From JACDER01 sp963717765 (GTDB lineage Bacteria; Actinomycetota; Thermoleophilia; Gaiellales; Gaiellaceae), in assembly GCA_963717765.1 (NCBI GenBank), contig CAVQWX010000006.1:24631-88630 (forward strand): 64,000 bases of DNA, written 5' to 3'. The notes under the pieces are model-generated. The model saw only the letters and a program-made list of their open reading frames with translations. It searched no databases and had not been told where the DNA came from. Within the stretch, counting starts at the first letter, position 1. Each line of letters starts with the position of its first letter. Below are positions 42,144-50,450 of this stretch, one piece after another. Made by a program: the position numbers and the translations under genes.

Positions 42144-44114
42144 ATGACACCGATCACCTCGACACGGCTCCTGGCCGGAACGATCATGGCGATTGCGCTG
42201 GTGACGCTCGTGCTGGCAGCGGCGCCGGCGTGGGCGGTTGCCCCGCCGGTGACGGTTACGCTCGAGCCGGTACCGGCGGGGAGGACGACCGCAACGGCGG
42301 TCGAGCGGGTAGCCAACGGGCCTGGGAATGCCGACACCTGGATCCTCAACGCCAACGTGTTGGTGCGAAACAACAGTGCAAGTGCGATCACATGGACGCG
42401 CTCGGAGCTCAGCACGGCGGGGCAGACGAAGATCCAGATCTTCAGCGTCCAGATTCCTGCAAACAGCTCGCGCCGCGTGCAGGTCTCGTCGTCGTTCACG
42501 GGGCCCTACCCGCTGGGCTCGGTCACCGGGAAGTTCAACTTCACTGGGTTCGACCAGGCGCTTCGGACCTTCACCTTGGCCGACATCAAGCATCAGACGC
42601 CCTCCGGCGCGTACTACCTCCCCTACAAGAAGTCCGACATGCCCGCGGGGACGTTCTGGACGAATTTCGAGACGCAGACCGACCAGAGCCACCACTACGG
42701 CGACCCGGCGCAGGCGTTCGCCTATGACCTCTTCGTCGTTCGCTGGAACGGCAGCACGTGGACCCAGCTCAAGTCCGGGACGACGGGCTCGTCGAACAGC
42801 GACTTCCTCGCATACAACCTGCCGATCTACGCGCCAGACGACGGGACGATCCTCGAGTGCCGCTACTCACTGCCGAACCTGACCCCGGGGACGAAGGACT
42901 CGAACCACCGCTTCGGCAACTCGATCTGGCTCCGCACCGGAAGCGGCGAGGTCATGGCCTTCGCCCACCTCAAACAGAACAGCATCCCAATCAGCCTGTG
43001 TCCGACGGAGTCAAAATCCAAGTTCGACAACGGCGGCACCGCGATTCACGCCCAACCGGTCCAGGTCAAGGCCGGCCAGTTCATCGGGCGGGTCGGTAAC
43101 TCCGGCAACACGAGCGGGCCGCACACGCACATCCAGCTCGATCGAAACGCCCCCGCCGATGTCGACGACGCCAACTCGTTGTCGATGCCCGCGCTGCCGC
43201 TGGAGTTCCATCGCTTCCAGGCAACGGCGAACCGGAACAGCACGGTGGGGCCGTCACCCTCGCTGCAGACGATCGGCGACGCCTCTGCGCACGCGCTGCC
43301 GCCGTACGGACTGTTTCTGCCCAACTCACCGTGCTCCTGGCTGATCGTCGGGCCGGGCGCGCCCGAGGCTTCGGCGGCCAACGTGTCCACGACCTGCTTC
43401 CAGTCGCAGTTCAACGACCTCGTCCGCCAGGGCTACCTGCCGACGAACCTGGACGGAATGAAGGTCGGCTCGGCCACGGCCTTCAACATCGTGGCGCGGC
43501 CGAACCGGCCGGCGACGGTCGCCTACGCGAACATGTCGGCCTCGACGTTCCAGTCCAACTTCGACTCCCTCAAGCAACAGGGCTACCGGCTTATCGACAT
43601 CGACAACTACCTCGTTGGGTCGTCGGTCGTCTATGCGGGCGTGTGGGCCAAGCAGGGCGGGCCCGGCCAGGCCGTGTACCACGGCGCCTCACAGGCAACG
43701 CACAACAGCAACTTCCAGACGCTGACCGCACAGGGCTTCCGCCCGCAGGTGGTGTCGGCCACGAACTCGGCCAACGGGTTGATCTACAGCGCGATCTACG
43801 AGCTATCCGGCGCAGGCGGTTTCGTCACGGAGGTTACGCCCGAGGCGGACTTCCAGAACCAATTCAACCTGCGCACGGGCCAGGGTCTCCGGCCGGTGGA
43901 CGTCGATGGCCTCACGATCGGGACCACGGCGTACCTCTCGGTCACCTGGGACAACCTGGCGTCCACGAACTACGTGATGCACAACGCGATGACCTTCAGC
44001 GTGTGGGCGAGCACGTTCCAGCAGCAGAACGCGGCGGGCCGCCTGACCGATTCGTTGACCGGCTACCAAAGTGGAACGAATTCAAAGTACGCCGCTATTT
44101 GGCGCTTGCCGTAG
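42144..44114 (+). CDS. Exported M23 peptidase with BTRD1-type repeats
   Basis: This is a 656-residue exported protein. A signal peptide (LVLAAAPAWAVA) is followed by about 130 residues of beta domain, then a LytM/M23 metallopeptidase domain with zinc motifs SHHYGDPAQAFAYDL (HxxxD type) and GPHTHIQL (HxH). The C-terminal 250 residues contain four or five repeats of about 55 residues (FQSNFDSLKQQGYRLIDIDN; then tracts like YAGVWAKQGG) matching bacterial tandem repeat domain 1. It may be a cell-wall hydrolase with a carbohydrate- or protein-binding repeat array. ATG 42144 has GAAGGAG 5 nt upstream. The direct-repeat box upstream suggests BTAD-regulator control. Confidence 0.87.
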   Translation: MTPITSTRLLAGTIMAIALVTLVLAAAPAWAVAPPVTVTLEPVPAGRTTATAVERVANGPGNADTWILNANVLVRNNSASAITWTRSELSTAGQTKIQIFSVQIPANSSRRVQVSSSFTGPYPLGSVTGKFNFTGFDQALRTFTLADIKHQTPSGAYYLPYKKSDMPAGTFWTNFETQTDQSHHYGDPAQAFAYDLFVVRWNGSTWTQLKSGTTGSSNSDFLAYNLPIYAPDDGTILECRYSLPNLTPGTKDSNHRFGNSIWLRTGSGEVMAFAHLKQNSIPISLCPTESKSKFDNGGTAIHAQPVQVKAGQFIGRVGNSGNTSGPHTHIQLDRNAPADVDDANSLSMPALPLEFHRFQATANRNSTVGPSPSLQTIGDASAHALPPYGLFLPNSPCSWLIVGPGAPEASAANVSTTCFQSQFNDLVRQGYLPTNLDGMKVGSATAFNIVARPNRPATVAYANMSASTFQSNFDSLKQQGYRLIDIDNYLVGSSVVYAGVWAKQGGPGQAVYHGASQATHNSNFQTLTAQGFRPQVVSATNSANGLIYSAIYELSGAGGFVTEVTPEADFQNQFNLRTGQGLRPVDVDGLTIGTTAYLSVTWDNLASTNYVMHNAMTFSVWASTFQQQNAAGRLTDSLTGYQSGTNSKYAAIWRLP

Positions 44115-44133
44115 CACAGTTCAGGTAATGATC

Positions 44134-44161
44134 CGGGCGCGGCTCTCACGAGCCGCGCCCG
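44134..44161 (+). terminator. 12-bp GC-rich hairpin after the M23 gene
   Basis: CGGGCGCGGCTC and GAGCCGCGCCCG form a perfect 12-bp stem with loop TCAC, 20 bp after the stop codon. There is no U-tract directly after it, but a second hairpin with a T-run follows. Confidence 0.7.
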
Positions 44162-44171
44162 AGCGTGAGGT

Positions 44172-44209
44172 GCCTCGCCTGGGTCCAAACGAGGCGCGGC
44201 TTCTTTTTT
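44172..44209 (+). terminator. Second terminator with T-run
   Basis: GCCTCG and CGAGGC (44172-44177, 44190-44195) are followed within 8 nt by TTCTTTTTT. Together with the hairpin at 44134 this is a tandem terminator for the M23 gene. Confidence 0.6.
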
Positions 44210-44240
44210 CCGAGACCAGCGGCCTACACAGGGAGGAAAC

Positions 44241-44421
44241 ATGCGCTCGCATCAGAATGGCCATCACCGTCGCGGCGCTCGCCGCCGCGAGTGCACTGTT
44301 CATCGCTACACCGGGAGCTATCGCAACCCAGGGCCAGCCGATCCTGGCCGGCTCGCAGGGGCCTGGCCGGACAGCGGCCGCACGGCCACGCTCGCGCCGG
44401 AGATCAGCGGGCTGCTCGTAG
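44241..44421 (+). pseudogene. Broken 5' end of a GVGVxG-type exported protein
   Basis: A good ribosome site (GGGAGGAAAC) precedes the ATG at 44241, but that frame stops making sense after a few codons. In the next frame, AITVAALAAASALFIATPGA followed by IATQGQPILAGSQ closely matches the start of the exported protein at 50451 (VAALAAASVLFIGTPGAIAT). So there is an early frameshift. The likeness ends near 44358, where the sequence joins the tail of an oppositely oriented broken gene. Confidence 0.7.
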
Positions 44422-44904
44422 CGTCGCGGACCACGCCCGCGAGCCCGGGCATGATCGGCGGCGGGGTCGGCGAGCACGAGCCGTCGGGGTCAGGGGCGCG
44501 ATGCGGACGTCGGCGAGCAGGTGCGCGGCGACGCTTGCCCCTCCGGGCAGGATCGGCGTACCACCCGGGATGGCGAGCGGCACGCCGGGCGTCTGGCCAT
44601 GCGGGGCGGGGTTGCCGATCGCCCCGTAGCCCGAGGCTGCGACGGCGAGCGCCCAGTCTCCGGGCGCGAGCACCGGTAGCGCGAACAGGCCGAAGGCGTT
44701 CGAGGGCAGCGCCGCGGGCGCCGTCTGGCCCGAGAGCGGCACGAGCCAGAGGCCGGCCCCGGCGAGCGGACGGCCCGTGCAGACGTCGCGCACGGCGCCG
44801 GCCAGCGCCGGCGGCGAGAGGGCGGCGACCGCCGGAGGGGCGAGTGCAACCCCCACGGCGACGACCACCGCCAGAGCAGAGATGGTGCGAGCGGCCTTCA
44901 GCAT
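44404..44904 (-). CDS. Exported CarboxypepD_reg-like protein, probably frameshifted
   Basis: This is a 166-residue frame with a signal peptide (ISALAVVVAVGVALAPPAVA) and one carboxypeptidase-regulatory-like beta domain (LAGAVRDVCTGRPLAGAGLW). The last 35 residues are Arg-rich and unlike a protein. In another frame the DNA from about 44520 reads GLAGVVRDATSSPLISGAS, then VAVRPLSGQAP, a second copy of the same domain. So a frameshift near 44500-44520 has cut a two-domain protein, and the second domain is truncated near 44365. ATG 44904 overlaps the upstream gene stop by 7 nt. Confidence 0.65.
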   Translation of the reverse strand: MLKAARTISALAVVVAVGVALAPPAVAALSPPALAGAVRDVCTGRPLAGAGLWLVPLSGQTAPAALPSNAFGLFALPVLAPGDWALAVAASGYGAIGNPAPHGQTPGVPLAIPGGTPILPGGASVAAHLLADVRIAPLTPTARARRPRRRSCPGSRAWSATLRAAR

Positions 44905-45209
44905 TGCTCCTCCTCGAGGTTTGGAGGATGCGCTCCGGCGACCCTGGCCTCGGCGACGAGGTCGCGGACGTGCAGTTCGCGGACGAGCGGCCGCAGCGGC
45001 AGGTCGTCGAAGGCGCCGCTCAGCCGTTCACGGCAGAAGCGGCGCCACGCGCCCTCCGAGTCCCAGACGTCGATCGTGCGGAACCCCTCGTCCGTCGGCC
45101 CGGCGGCATGCAGGATCAGCCCGGGCACGCCGGGCTCCTGCAGCGCCAGCTTGACCAAGCGATAGTGCTCCCAGCTCGCCGCGACGTCTTGCACGACCGC
45201 AAACGCCAT
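44898..45209 (-). CDS. Antibiotic-biosynthesis-monooxygenase-fold protein
   Basis: This is a 103-residue protein with the dimeric alpha+beta barrel size and pattern of ABM-like proteins (RLVKLALQEPGVPGLILHAA, FRTIDVWDSEGAWRRFCRER). Members act as small monooxygenases or ligand-binding proteins; function here is unknown. ATG 45209 has AAAGGAG 5 nt upstream. Its stop overlaps the next start (ATGCTGA), making a two-gene operon. It is divergent from the SARP gene, and the triple direct-repeat box lies between them. Confidence 0.75.
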   Translation of the reverse strand: MAFAVVQDVAASWEHYRLVKLALQEPGVPGLILHAAGPTDEGFRTIDVWDSEGAWRRFCRERLSGAFDDLPLRPLVRELHVRDLVAEARVAGAHPPNLEEEQC

Positions 45210-45255
45210 CCCCGCTCCTTTCGCTCCAAGATGCTCGGAGCATGCGCGCGCGCGA

Positions 45256-45282
45256 TTTAGCTTCGATATAGCCTTGGCTTAG
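45256..45282 (+). promoter_or_regulatory. Triple direct-repeat SARP box
   Basis: TTTAG (45256-45260), TATAG (45267-45271) and CTTAG (45278-45282) recur with an exact 11-bp period. The 11-bp units begin GAT, GAT and GGC. The box lies 28 bp before the SARP gene and 47 bp from the divergent ABM-like gene, so autoregulation and shared control are both possible. Confidence 0.65.
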
Positions 45283-45309
45283 TGGCTTCTGCAGCCCGAG
45301 GATAGGACC

Positions 45310-48123
45310 GTGCTTGAGTACCGGATTCTCGGCCGGCTCGAGGTGGTGCGCGACGGCGAGGACGTCGCGCCGACCGCGGCGAAGGTCCGGTCGCTCCTTG
45401 CCGCGCTCCTGCTTCGTGCGAACGACGTGGTGTCAATCGATCAGCTCGTCGACGCGCTCTGGGGCGAGCGGCCCCCCGAGTCGGCTGGGAAGCTCCTGCA
45501 CGTGTACGTGTCGCAACTTCGCTCCGCTCTGGGAGCGGACGAGCTCGAGACGGTTCCACCGGGCTACCGCCTTCGGGTCGCACCTGAGGCCTTCGACGCT
45601 GTGCGGTTCGAGCGACTTCGCGAGGAGGCTCGTCGCGCTCTCGCGGACGATAACCCCGAGCTCGCAAGCGGGCTCGCAGGGCGCGCCCTCGGGCTCTGGC
45701 GCGGCGAGCCGCTGGCCGACGTCGCACCTACAGGGGCCGCTCAGGTGGAAGCGGGACGACTCGCCGAGCTGAGGATCGAGTGCCGCCTCGACCGGCTCGA
45801 CGCCGAGCTCGCGCTTGGACGTCACGGCGTTGTGCTGCCGGATCTGCAGCAGCTGTGCGCCGAGCATCCTCTCCGGGAGCGCGTGCGGGAGCGCCTGGCG
45901 CTCGCCCTCTACCGCGGCGGCCGGCAGGCCGAGGCGCTCGAGGTCATCGCGGAGGGTCGCCGGCTGCTCCGTGACGAGCTGGGGCTCGAGCCAGGGGAAG
46001 GGCTGCGCCGGCTCGAACGGGAGATCCTCAACCAGGACCCCACGTTGGGAAGCCCGGCCACCACTCCAGGGCCGAGCCCCAGGATCCCGGTGCCGAGCTC
46101 GCGGTTGGTGGGGCGCAGCAAGGAGCTCCAACAGCTCACCGCGCTGGTTACGCGCGAGGACGTTCGGATCGTCACGATCAGCGGGGCGGGCGGAAGCGGC
46201 AAGACCCGGGTCGCGCTCGAGCTGGCGAGGACGGCGGGATCGGCGTTCGCCAACGGTGCAGCGTTCGTCGAGCTCGCGTCCATCCGCGATCCGACAATCG
46301 TGATCGCCACGGTCGCGCAGGCGCTCGGTGTCCCGGAGACCGCCGACGAGGGCCACCCCGCGTCGCTCGCGCGCTGGCTGACCGGCCGTGAGCTCCTGCT
46401 CGTCGTCGACAACCTCGAACACGTCGTCGACGCTGCCCCCGAGCTGGCGCGTCTGGTGAACGAAGCTCCGCGGCTGACGGTGCTCGTCACGAGCCGTCGA
46501 GTCCTGCACGTGGGCGGTGAGTACGTGTTCCCGCTGCAGCCGCTGCCCGAGAACGACGCGGTGCGCTTCTTCGCCGACCGAGCTGAGGCACGCGATCCGA
46601 CGGCGGACGGCGGGCGGGGCGACGAGGAGACGATCCGTGCGATCTGCCGTCGGCTCGACTGCCTGCCGCTCGCGCTCGAGATCGCCGCGGCGCGCACGGC
46701 GACCCTCACCCCGAGCCTCTTGCTGGCGCGTCTCACGGAGGAGGTGACGGCACTCGGCACCGCCCCCCGGGATGCGCCGGCGCGCCAGCAGACGCTCGCC
46801 GACACGCTCGCCTGGAGCACAGACCTGCTGGCCGAGGACGAGCGGCGCACGCTCGCGCGACTCTCCGTGTTCGCGGGCGGCTGCTCGCTCGAGGCAGCTG
46901 AAGCGGTCTGCGAGGCGACCCTCGAGACTGTCGGCGCGCTCGTGGACGCGAGCCTGCTGCAGCGAACCGTGTCGGCCGACACCGTCCGCCTGACCATGCT
47001 GGAGACGGTGCGCGAGCACGCTGCCGAGCTCCTCGAACGCGCGGGCGACCGGGCCGCTGTCGAGAGCGCACACGCCGCGTACTTCGCCGCGCTGGCCGAG
47101 AGCGCAACGGCCAGCAGCCGGTCCACCACGCAGCCATTCGACTTGTTCGACCTCGAGCTCGACAACTACCGCGCGGCGTGGGACCGCGCCGACTCGACCG
47201 GTGACGACGAGACGGCGCTTCGGCTCGCGACGCCGCTCTACTACTACTGGTACTTGAGTGGCTACCTCCGCGAGGGACGTGACCGCATCCGCCGTCCGCT
47301 CGACCGCGGCGCGGGCGACGGACGGCTGCAGTCGCTGGCACTTGGCGCGCTGGCGGGCCTGACCTGGCTGCTCGGAGATCCCTGCGAAGCCGAGAAGTTG
47401 GCGAAGCGTGGCATCGCGGTCGGAACGGCAGCCGCCGCACTCGACGCCGTGATGCGCTGCCACACCGTGCTCGGCATCGTCGCACGCGACCGCGGCGAGC
47501 TGGCCTCGGCGGCCGCGCATATCGAGCGGAGCGGTGCGCTCGCGGAGGAGCTCGGGCTCGAGGAGGCTGTGACCACCGCCAACACGAATCTCGCCGACCT
47601 GGCGCTGATGGCCGGTGACTTCGGCCAGGCGCGGCGCAGATGGGAGCACACGCTCGCCCAGAACCGCGAACGCGGGCTCCACACCACCGTCATCCACGCC
47701 ACGTCGAAGATCGAAGACTCATTTGCGCGACTCGGGCTTGGAGCGGTCGCCTATTACGAGGGACAGCTCGAGGAGGCGGCTGACCATTTCTCGCTGGTCC
47801 TCGAGCTGTCGGAGCGAGCAGGGTTCCGCCAGAACGTCGCCCTCGCGCTCGTCGGGCTCGCGGCTGTCGCCGCCGCACGCGGAGAGCACGTCGAGGCAGC
47901 ACTCAAGCTCGGGCGCGCATCAGATCTGATCGCCGCCACGGGAGGAGATCTGACGGGTGCGGAGGCCGATCTGTACCAGCGGGCTGAAGCTTCGGCCCTG
48001 GCGGGCCTCGGCGCCGAGCGCCTGGCCGAGCTGCTCGAGGAGGGACGCAACGCGTCCGGCGTGACCCCGAGAGCTCGTAGACTCGGCCACATGCCGCCGC
48101 CGAACTCCCCCCTTCGCTCATGA
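45310..48123 (+). CDS. SARP family regulator (winged helix-BTAD-NB-ARC-TPR)
   Basis: This is a 937-residue AfsR/DnrI-type activator. Residues 1-97 are an OmpR-like winged helix (EYRILGRLEVVRDGEDVAP, VVSIDQLVDALWGE, YVSQLRSALGADEL). A BTAD domain runs from about 100 to 245 and an NB-ARC ATPase follows, with Walker A GAGGSGKT near residue 296 and LLLVVDNLEHV. TPR repeats run to the end. The GTG at 45310 matches the family start. The last 20 residues do not look like the family: they read the integrase fragment out of frame, so the gene has probably lost its natural C-terminus. A triple SARP-type box lies upstream. Confidence 0.92.
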   Translation: MLEYRILGRLEVVRDGEDVAPTAAKVRSLLAALLLRANDVVSIDQLVDALWGERPPESAGKLLHVYVSQLRSALGADELETVPPGYRLRVAPEAFDAVRFERLREEARRALADDNPELASGLAGRALGLWRGEPLADVAPTGAAQVEAGRLAELRIECRLDRLDAELALGRHGVVLPDLQQLCAEHPLRERVRERLALALYRGGRQAEALEVIAEGRRLLRDELGLEPGEGLRRLEREILNQDPTLGSPATTPGPSPRIPVPSSRLVGRSKELQQLTALVTREDVRIVTISGAGGSGKTRVALELARTAGSAFANGAAFVELASIRDPTIVIATVAQALGVPETADEGHPASLARWLTGRELLLVVDNLEHVVDAAPELARLVNEAPRLTVLVTSRRVLHVGGEYVFPLQPLPENDAVRFFADRAEARDPTADGGRGDEETIRAICRRLDCLPLALEIAAARTATLTPSLLLARLTEEVTALGTAPRDAPARQQTLADTLAWSTDLLAEDERRTLARLSVFAGGCSLEAAEAVCEATLETVGALVDASLLQRTVSADTVRLTMLETVREHAAELLERAGDRAAVESAHAAYFAALAESATASSRSTTQPFDLFDLELDNYRAAWDRADSTGDDETALRLATPLYYYWYLSGYLREGRDRIRRPLDRGAGDGRLQSLALGALAGLTWLLGDPCEAEKLAKRGIAVGTAAAALDAVMRCHTVLGIVARDRGELASAAAHIERSGALAEELGLEEAVTTANTNLADLALMAGDFGQARRRWEHTLAQNRERGLHTTVIHATSKIEDSFARLGLGAVAYYEGQLEEAADHFSLVLELSERAGFRQNVALALVGLAAVAAARGEHVEAALKLGRASDLIAATGGDLTGAEADLYQRAEASALAGLGAERLAELLEEGRNASGVTPRARRLGHMPPPNSPLRS

Positions 48124-48433
48124 CCAGACCGAGGCGCTCGCGCTCGATTTAGGCCCGGTCTACGGGCCGCTCGTCGTATCGCGGCCGAGACGGGGCCTCA
48201 GGACAAACGAGTGGACGTCGCTCGAGCGGCGCGATGTCGACGCCGCGGTGCAGGCGCTACCGCCGCGGCTGGACACGCCGCTGCTGTTCTCCTCGACGCG
48301 TGGCGGGCACATTGCGCTCGACAACTGGCGGATTCGCGAGTGGTATCCGGCGCTGGACGCAGCCGGGATCGAACGGCGCGGGCCCTATGCGCTCCGGCAC
48401 ACCTTCGCGACCGAGGCGCTCGCCTGCCGGTAG
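48092..48433 (+). pseudogene. Tyrosine integrase C-terminal fragment
   Basis: These are the remains of a phage-type integrase. Readable parts are TEALALDLGPVYGPLVV, the first catalytic Arg in GLRTNEWTSLERRDVD, and the HxxR box in YALRHTFATEALA. Around 48176-48197 the reading frame slips and returns, spoiling the expected AAETGLR. The N-terminal half is missing and a stop follows the HxxR box, so the catalytic Tyr is absent. It is fused to the 3' end of the SARP gene. Confidence 0.8.
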
Positions 48434-48438
48434 CTAGT

Positions 48439-49508
48439 TGTCCTACCCACGGACGTTGTGAACGCGGCTGATCGGTGGCCGGTCTCCGAGTGAGCTGTGC
48501 GGCCGTCGCCGGTTGTAGTAGTCGAGCCAGTGTGGCAGAGCGGCGTTGCGGTGTCGATGGGTGCGGTAGGCGAGACCGTAGGCCCACTCGCGGGCCATCG
48601 TCTGGTGGAAGCGTTCAACCTTGCCGTTCGTTCGCGGCCGATACGGCTGAGTGGTGAGGTGGCGGATGCCCTGGCGGGCGAGCAGCTCGGCCAGTGAGCG
48701 GTTGCGGACATAGCTGAAGCCGTTGTCGGTCATCAGCCGTTTGGCGACGATCCCTCGCTCGGCGAAGAAGGCGAGCGCCCGCTCGACGAAGGCGGTCACC
48801 GTGGCTGCCTTGTCGTCATCGTGCAGCTCGACGTAGGCGATCCGCGAGTGGTCGTCGACGATCGCGTGCGCGTAGTCGTACCCGACCCTCGTCTCCGGGC
48901 GCATCCACTGTCGGCCGCGCTGGGAGCGGTCGCCGGTGAAGCGGTGTCCGGGCCGCAGGAAGCGCGCGTAGCGGCTGACGTCCATGTGCAGCAGGTCTCC
49001 CGGGCAGGGCCACTCGTAGCGGTTGGCCGGCTCCCGCGCGGGTGTGCGCGGCCGCGAGATCCCCGCACGCTTCAGCACCTTCCACACGGTCGAGTGGGCG
49101 AAGCCGGTCGCCCCGGCAACCAGGCGCGGCCCCCACCCGGTTCGGCGCCGGCACTCGCAGATCGTCTCGGCGAGCTCGCCCGAGAGCTGCCGGGGCGATC
49201 GGTGCGGCCTGCTCGAGCGATCGAACAGGCAGGCCAAGCTCGCCCGTGCCTCCTCGCCCGCCTCCAGCCAGCGGTGCCACCAGCGGTGTGCCGTCGCGGG
49301 CGAGACGCTGAACGCGGCCGCGGCCGCCTTCAGCGACATCCCCTCGCCGATCGCGCATACCAGCGCGTAGCGGCCAGCCAGTCCGAGCTTGGCGTTACGG
49401 TGAAACGACATCCGAGCCCTCCTTTGGGCGTAGGTCCGGGAAGACCCACAGCCTCAAAGGAGGGCCGGATATCACCTCAACCGTTCACAACCTGTATAGG
49501 CGGGACAG
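48439..49508. mobile_element. IS481-family insertion sequence
   Basis: This is a complete element of 1070 bp. The termini begin TGTCC on both sides and match at 19 of 26 positions, sharing GTTGTGAACG at their inner end. It is flanked by a perfect 6-bp direct repeat, GCTAGT, at 48433-48438 and 49509-49514. It carries one transposase gene on the minus strand. Intact ends, repeat and gene suggest a fairly recent insertion. Confidence 0.9.
48443..49411 (-). CDS. IS481-family transposase
   Basis: This is a 322-residue DDE transposase. An N-terminal helix-turn-helix (MSLKAAAAAFSVSPATAHRW) is followed by the integrase core with Asp in LLHMDVSRYARF, Asp in RLMTDNGFSYV and Glu in TNGKVERFHQTM, giving a full DDE triad. 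It ends with the usual YYNRRRPHSSLGDRPP. ATG 49411 has AAAGGAGGG 6 nt upstream. The stop codon lies inside the left terminal repeat. Confidence 0.95.
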   Translation of the reverse strand: MSFHRNAKLGLAGRYALVCAIGEGMSLKAAAAAFSVSPATAHRWWHRWLEAGEEARASLACLFDRSSRPHRSPRQLSGELAETICECRRRTGWGPRLVAGATGFAHSTVWKVLKRAGISRPRTPAREPANRYEWPCPGDLLHMDVSRYARFLRPGHRFTGDRSQRGRQWMRPETRVGYDYAHAIVDDHSRIAYVELHDDDKAATVTAFVERALAFFAERGIVAKRLMTDNGFSYVRNRSLAELLARQGIRHLTTQPYRPRTNGKVERFHQTMAREWAYGLAYRTHRHRNAALPHWLDYYNRRRPHSSLGDRPPISRVHNVRG

Positions 49509-49514
49509 CTAGTA

Positions 49515-50010
49515 GCCGTAAGCGCTGGCCCGGTGGTGCCGTTGCGCCACACCTTGCGCAGGATCGTGTGCGGCGGGTAGTCGGGCGTAGGCTCGCTCGC
49601 TGCGAGAGGCTGTGGCTGCATGGGCTCGGTGAGTTGAAAGCCGCTGCGGTAGCGCTACGACGGCGTGTGGTCGCCGCTCCCTTGATGGGGACGCTCGTCG
49701 TTGTAGTGCTGCCTGAAGCCGTCGAGGAGCGCCTGGAGCTCGGTGAGGTCGCCGGGCACCTGCTGCTCTGCGAGCCACTCCTTGAGCGTCCGGTGGACAC
49801 GCTCGAGCTGCCGAGCGTCTGGGGATGCGCGGGAGCCGAGGTCAGGTGCTTGACGCCGGCCTTGGCCAACTGGCGCTCGAAGGGAACAGTGACGTCGTGC
49901 CGACGGCCGGTGGAGCAGGCGTGGTTGTCTGAAGGCAGCTGCCGCGGGAGGCCATAGGCCGACGCCGCCTGGCGGAAGCAGCCCCAGGCCGCCTCCGCAC
50001 TCGGACTGCG
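49515..50010 (-). pseudogene. Decayed second transposase
   Basis: These are remains of another rve-type transposase, broken by several frameshifts. Pieces in three frames read AYGLPRQLPSDNHACSTGR, KHLTSAPAHPQTLG, then LERVHRTLKEWLAEQQVPGD and HYNDERPHQGSG, then PPHTILRKVWRNGTT. It is a different family member from the intact IS next to it, whose insertion lies against its 3' end. Confidence 0.75.
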
Positions 50011-50064
50011 GCAGTGGCGCTCGCCGTCGACGACCTCGAGCTGGCCGAGTACCCGGTACTCCAA
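50011..50064 (-). pseudogene. SARP gene 5' fragment
   Basis: Starting at a TTG at 50064, about 16 codons read EYRVLGQLEVVDGE, closely matching the first residues of the intact SARP (EYRILGRLEVVRDGE). The frame then runs directly into transposase sequence. It is the start of a second SARP gene cut off by rearrangement. Confidence 0.65.
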
Positions 50065-50450
50065 CTGCCTGCCTCCTGACGTCTTCGCGAGAGCAGCGCT
50101 CGACCAAGCCTCGCTCGAGCAAGTTTAAGGCTGCACATGCACGCGGCACCCGCAACCGCCCGTGTCCTTCGGCCGACGCTGGATTAGCGCTGTTCTGCGA
50201 ATGAAGATCCAGGTTGTGGGCTGGAAGCAACCATACGAGGCGGCGCAGTAGACGTCTCCCATCCGTCACGTGGAGATAGGGCAGGTAGCCGGCTGATGCA
50301 TGCGACGTCTCCTGCCGGACGGGAATGGCCGCCTGGCACTCGGTTTTGGGCGGCTCTTAAGCCGGGCTAAAGCGGAGACCGGCACTCTCCGCGGTGCGCT
50401 TCAGCACTTGAACGGCATGTGCGCGGCGGTCAAGAAGGCAAGGAGGAGAC
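50065..50450. other. Gene-free stretch with a promoter for the exported gene
   Basis: No coding frame is convincing here. It holds the upstream side of the SARP fragment and the direct-repeat box (50357-50372). After the box comes a leader that ends with a strong ribosome site (AAGGAGGAGA) before the ATG at 50451. Confidence 0.5.
50357..50372 (+). promoter_or_regulatory. BTAD/SARP direct-repeat box before the GVGVxG gene
   Basis: TTAAG (50357-50361) and TAAAG (50368-50372) are spaced exactly 11 bp, 79 bp before the start codon at 50451. The 11-bp units read GCTCTTAAGCC and GGGCTAAAGCG. Confidence 0.55.

Noticed and set aside
45433..47697. Very long open frame antisense to the SARP gene
   Set aside because: It mirrors the codon bias of the real gene and has no domain; the plus strand encodes a complete SARP.
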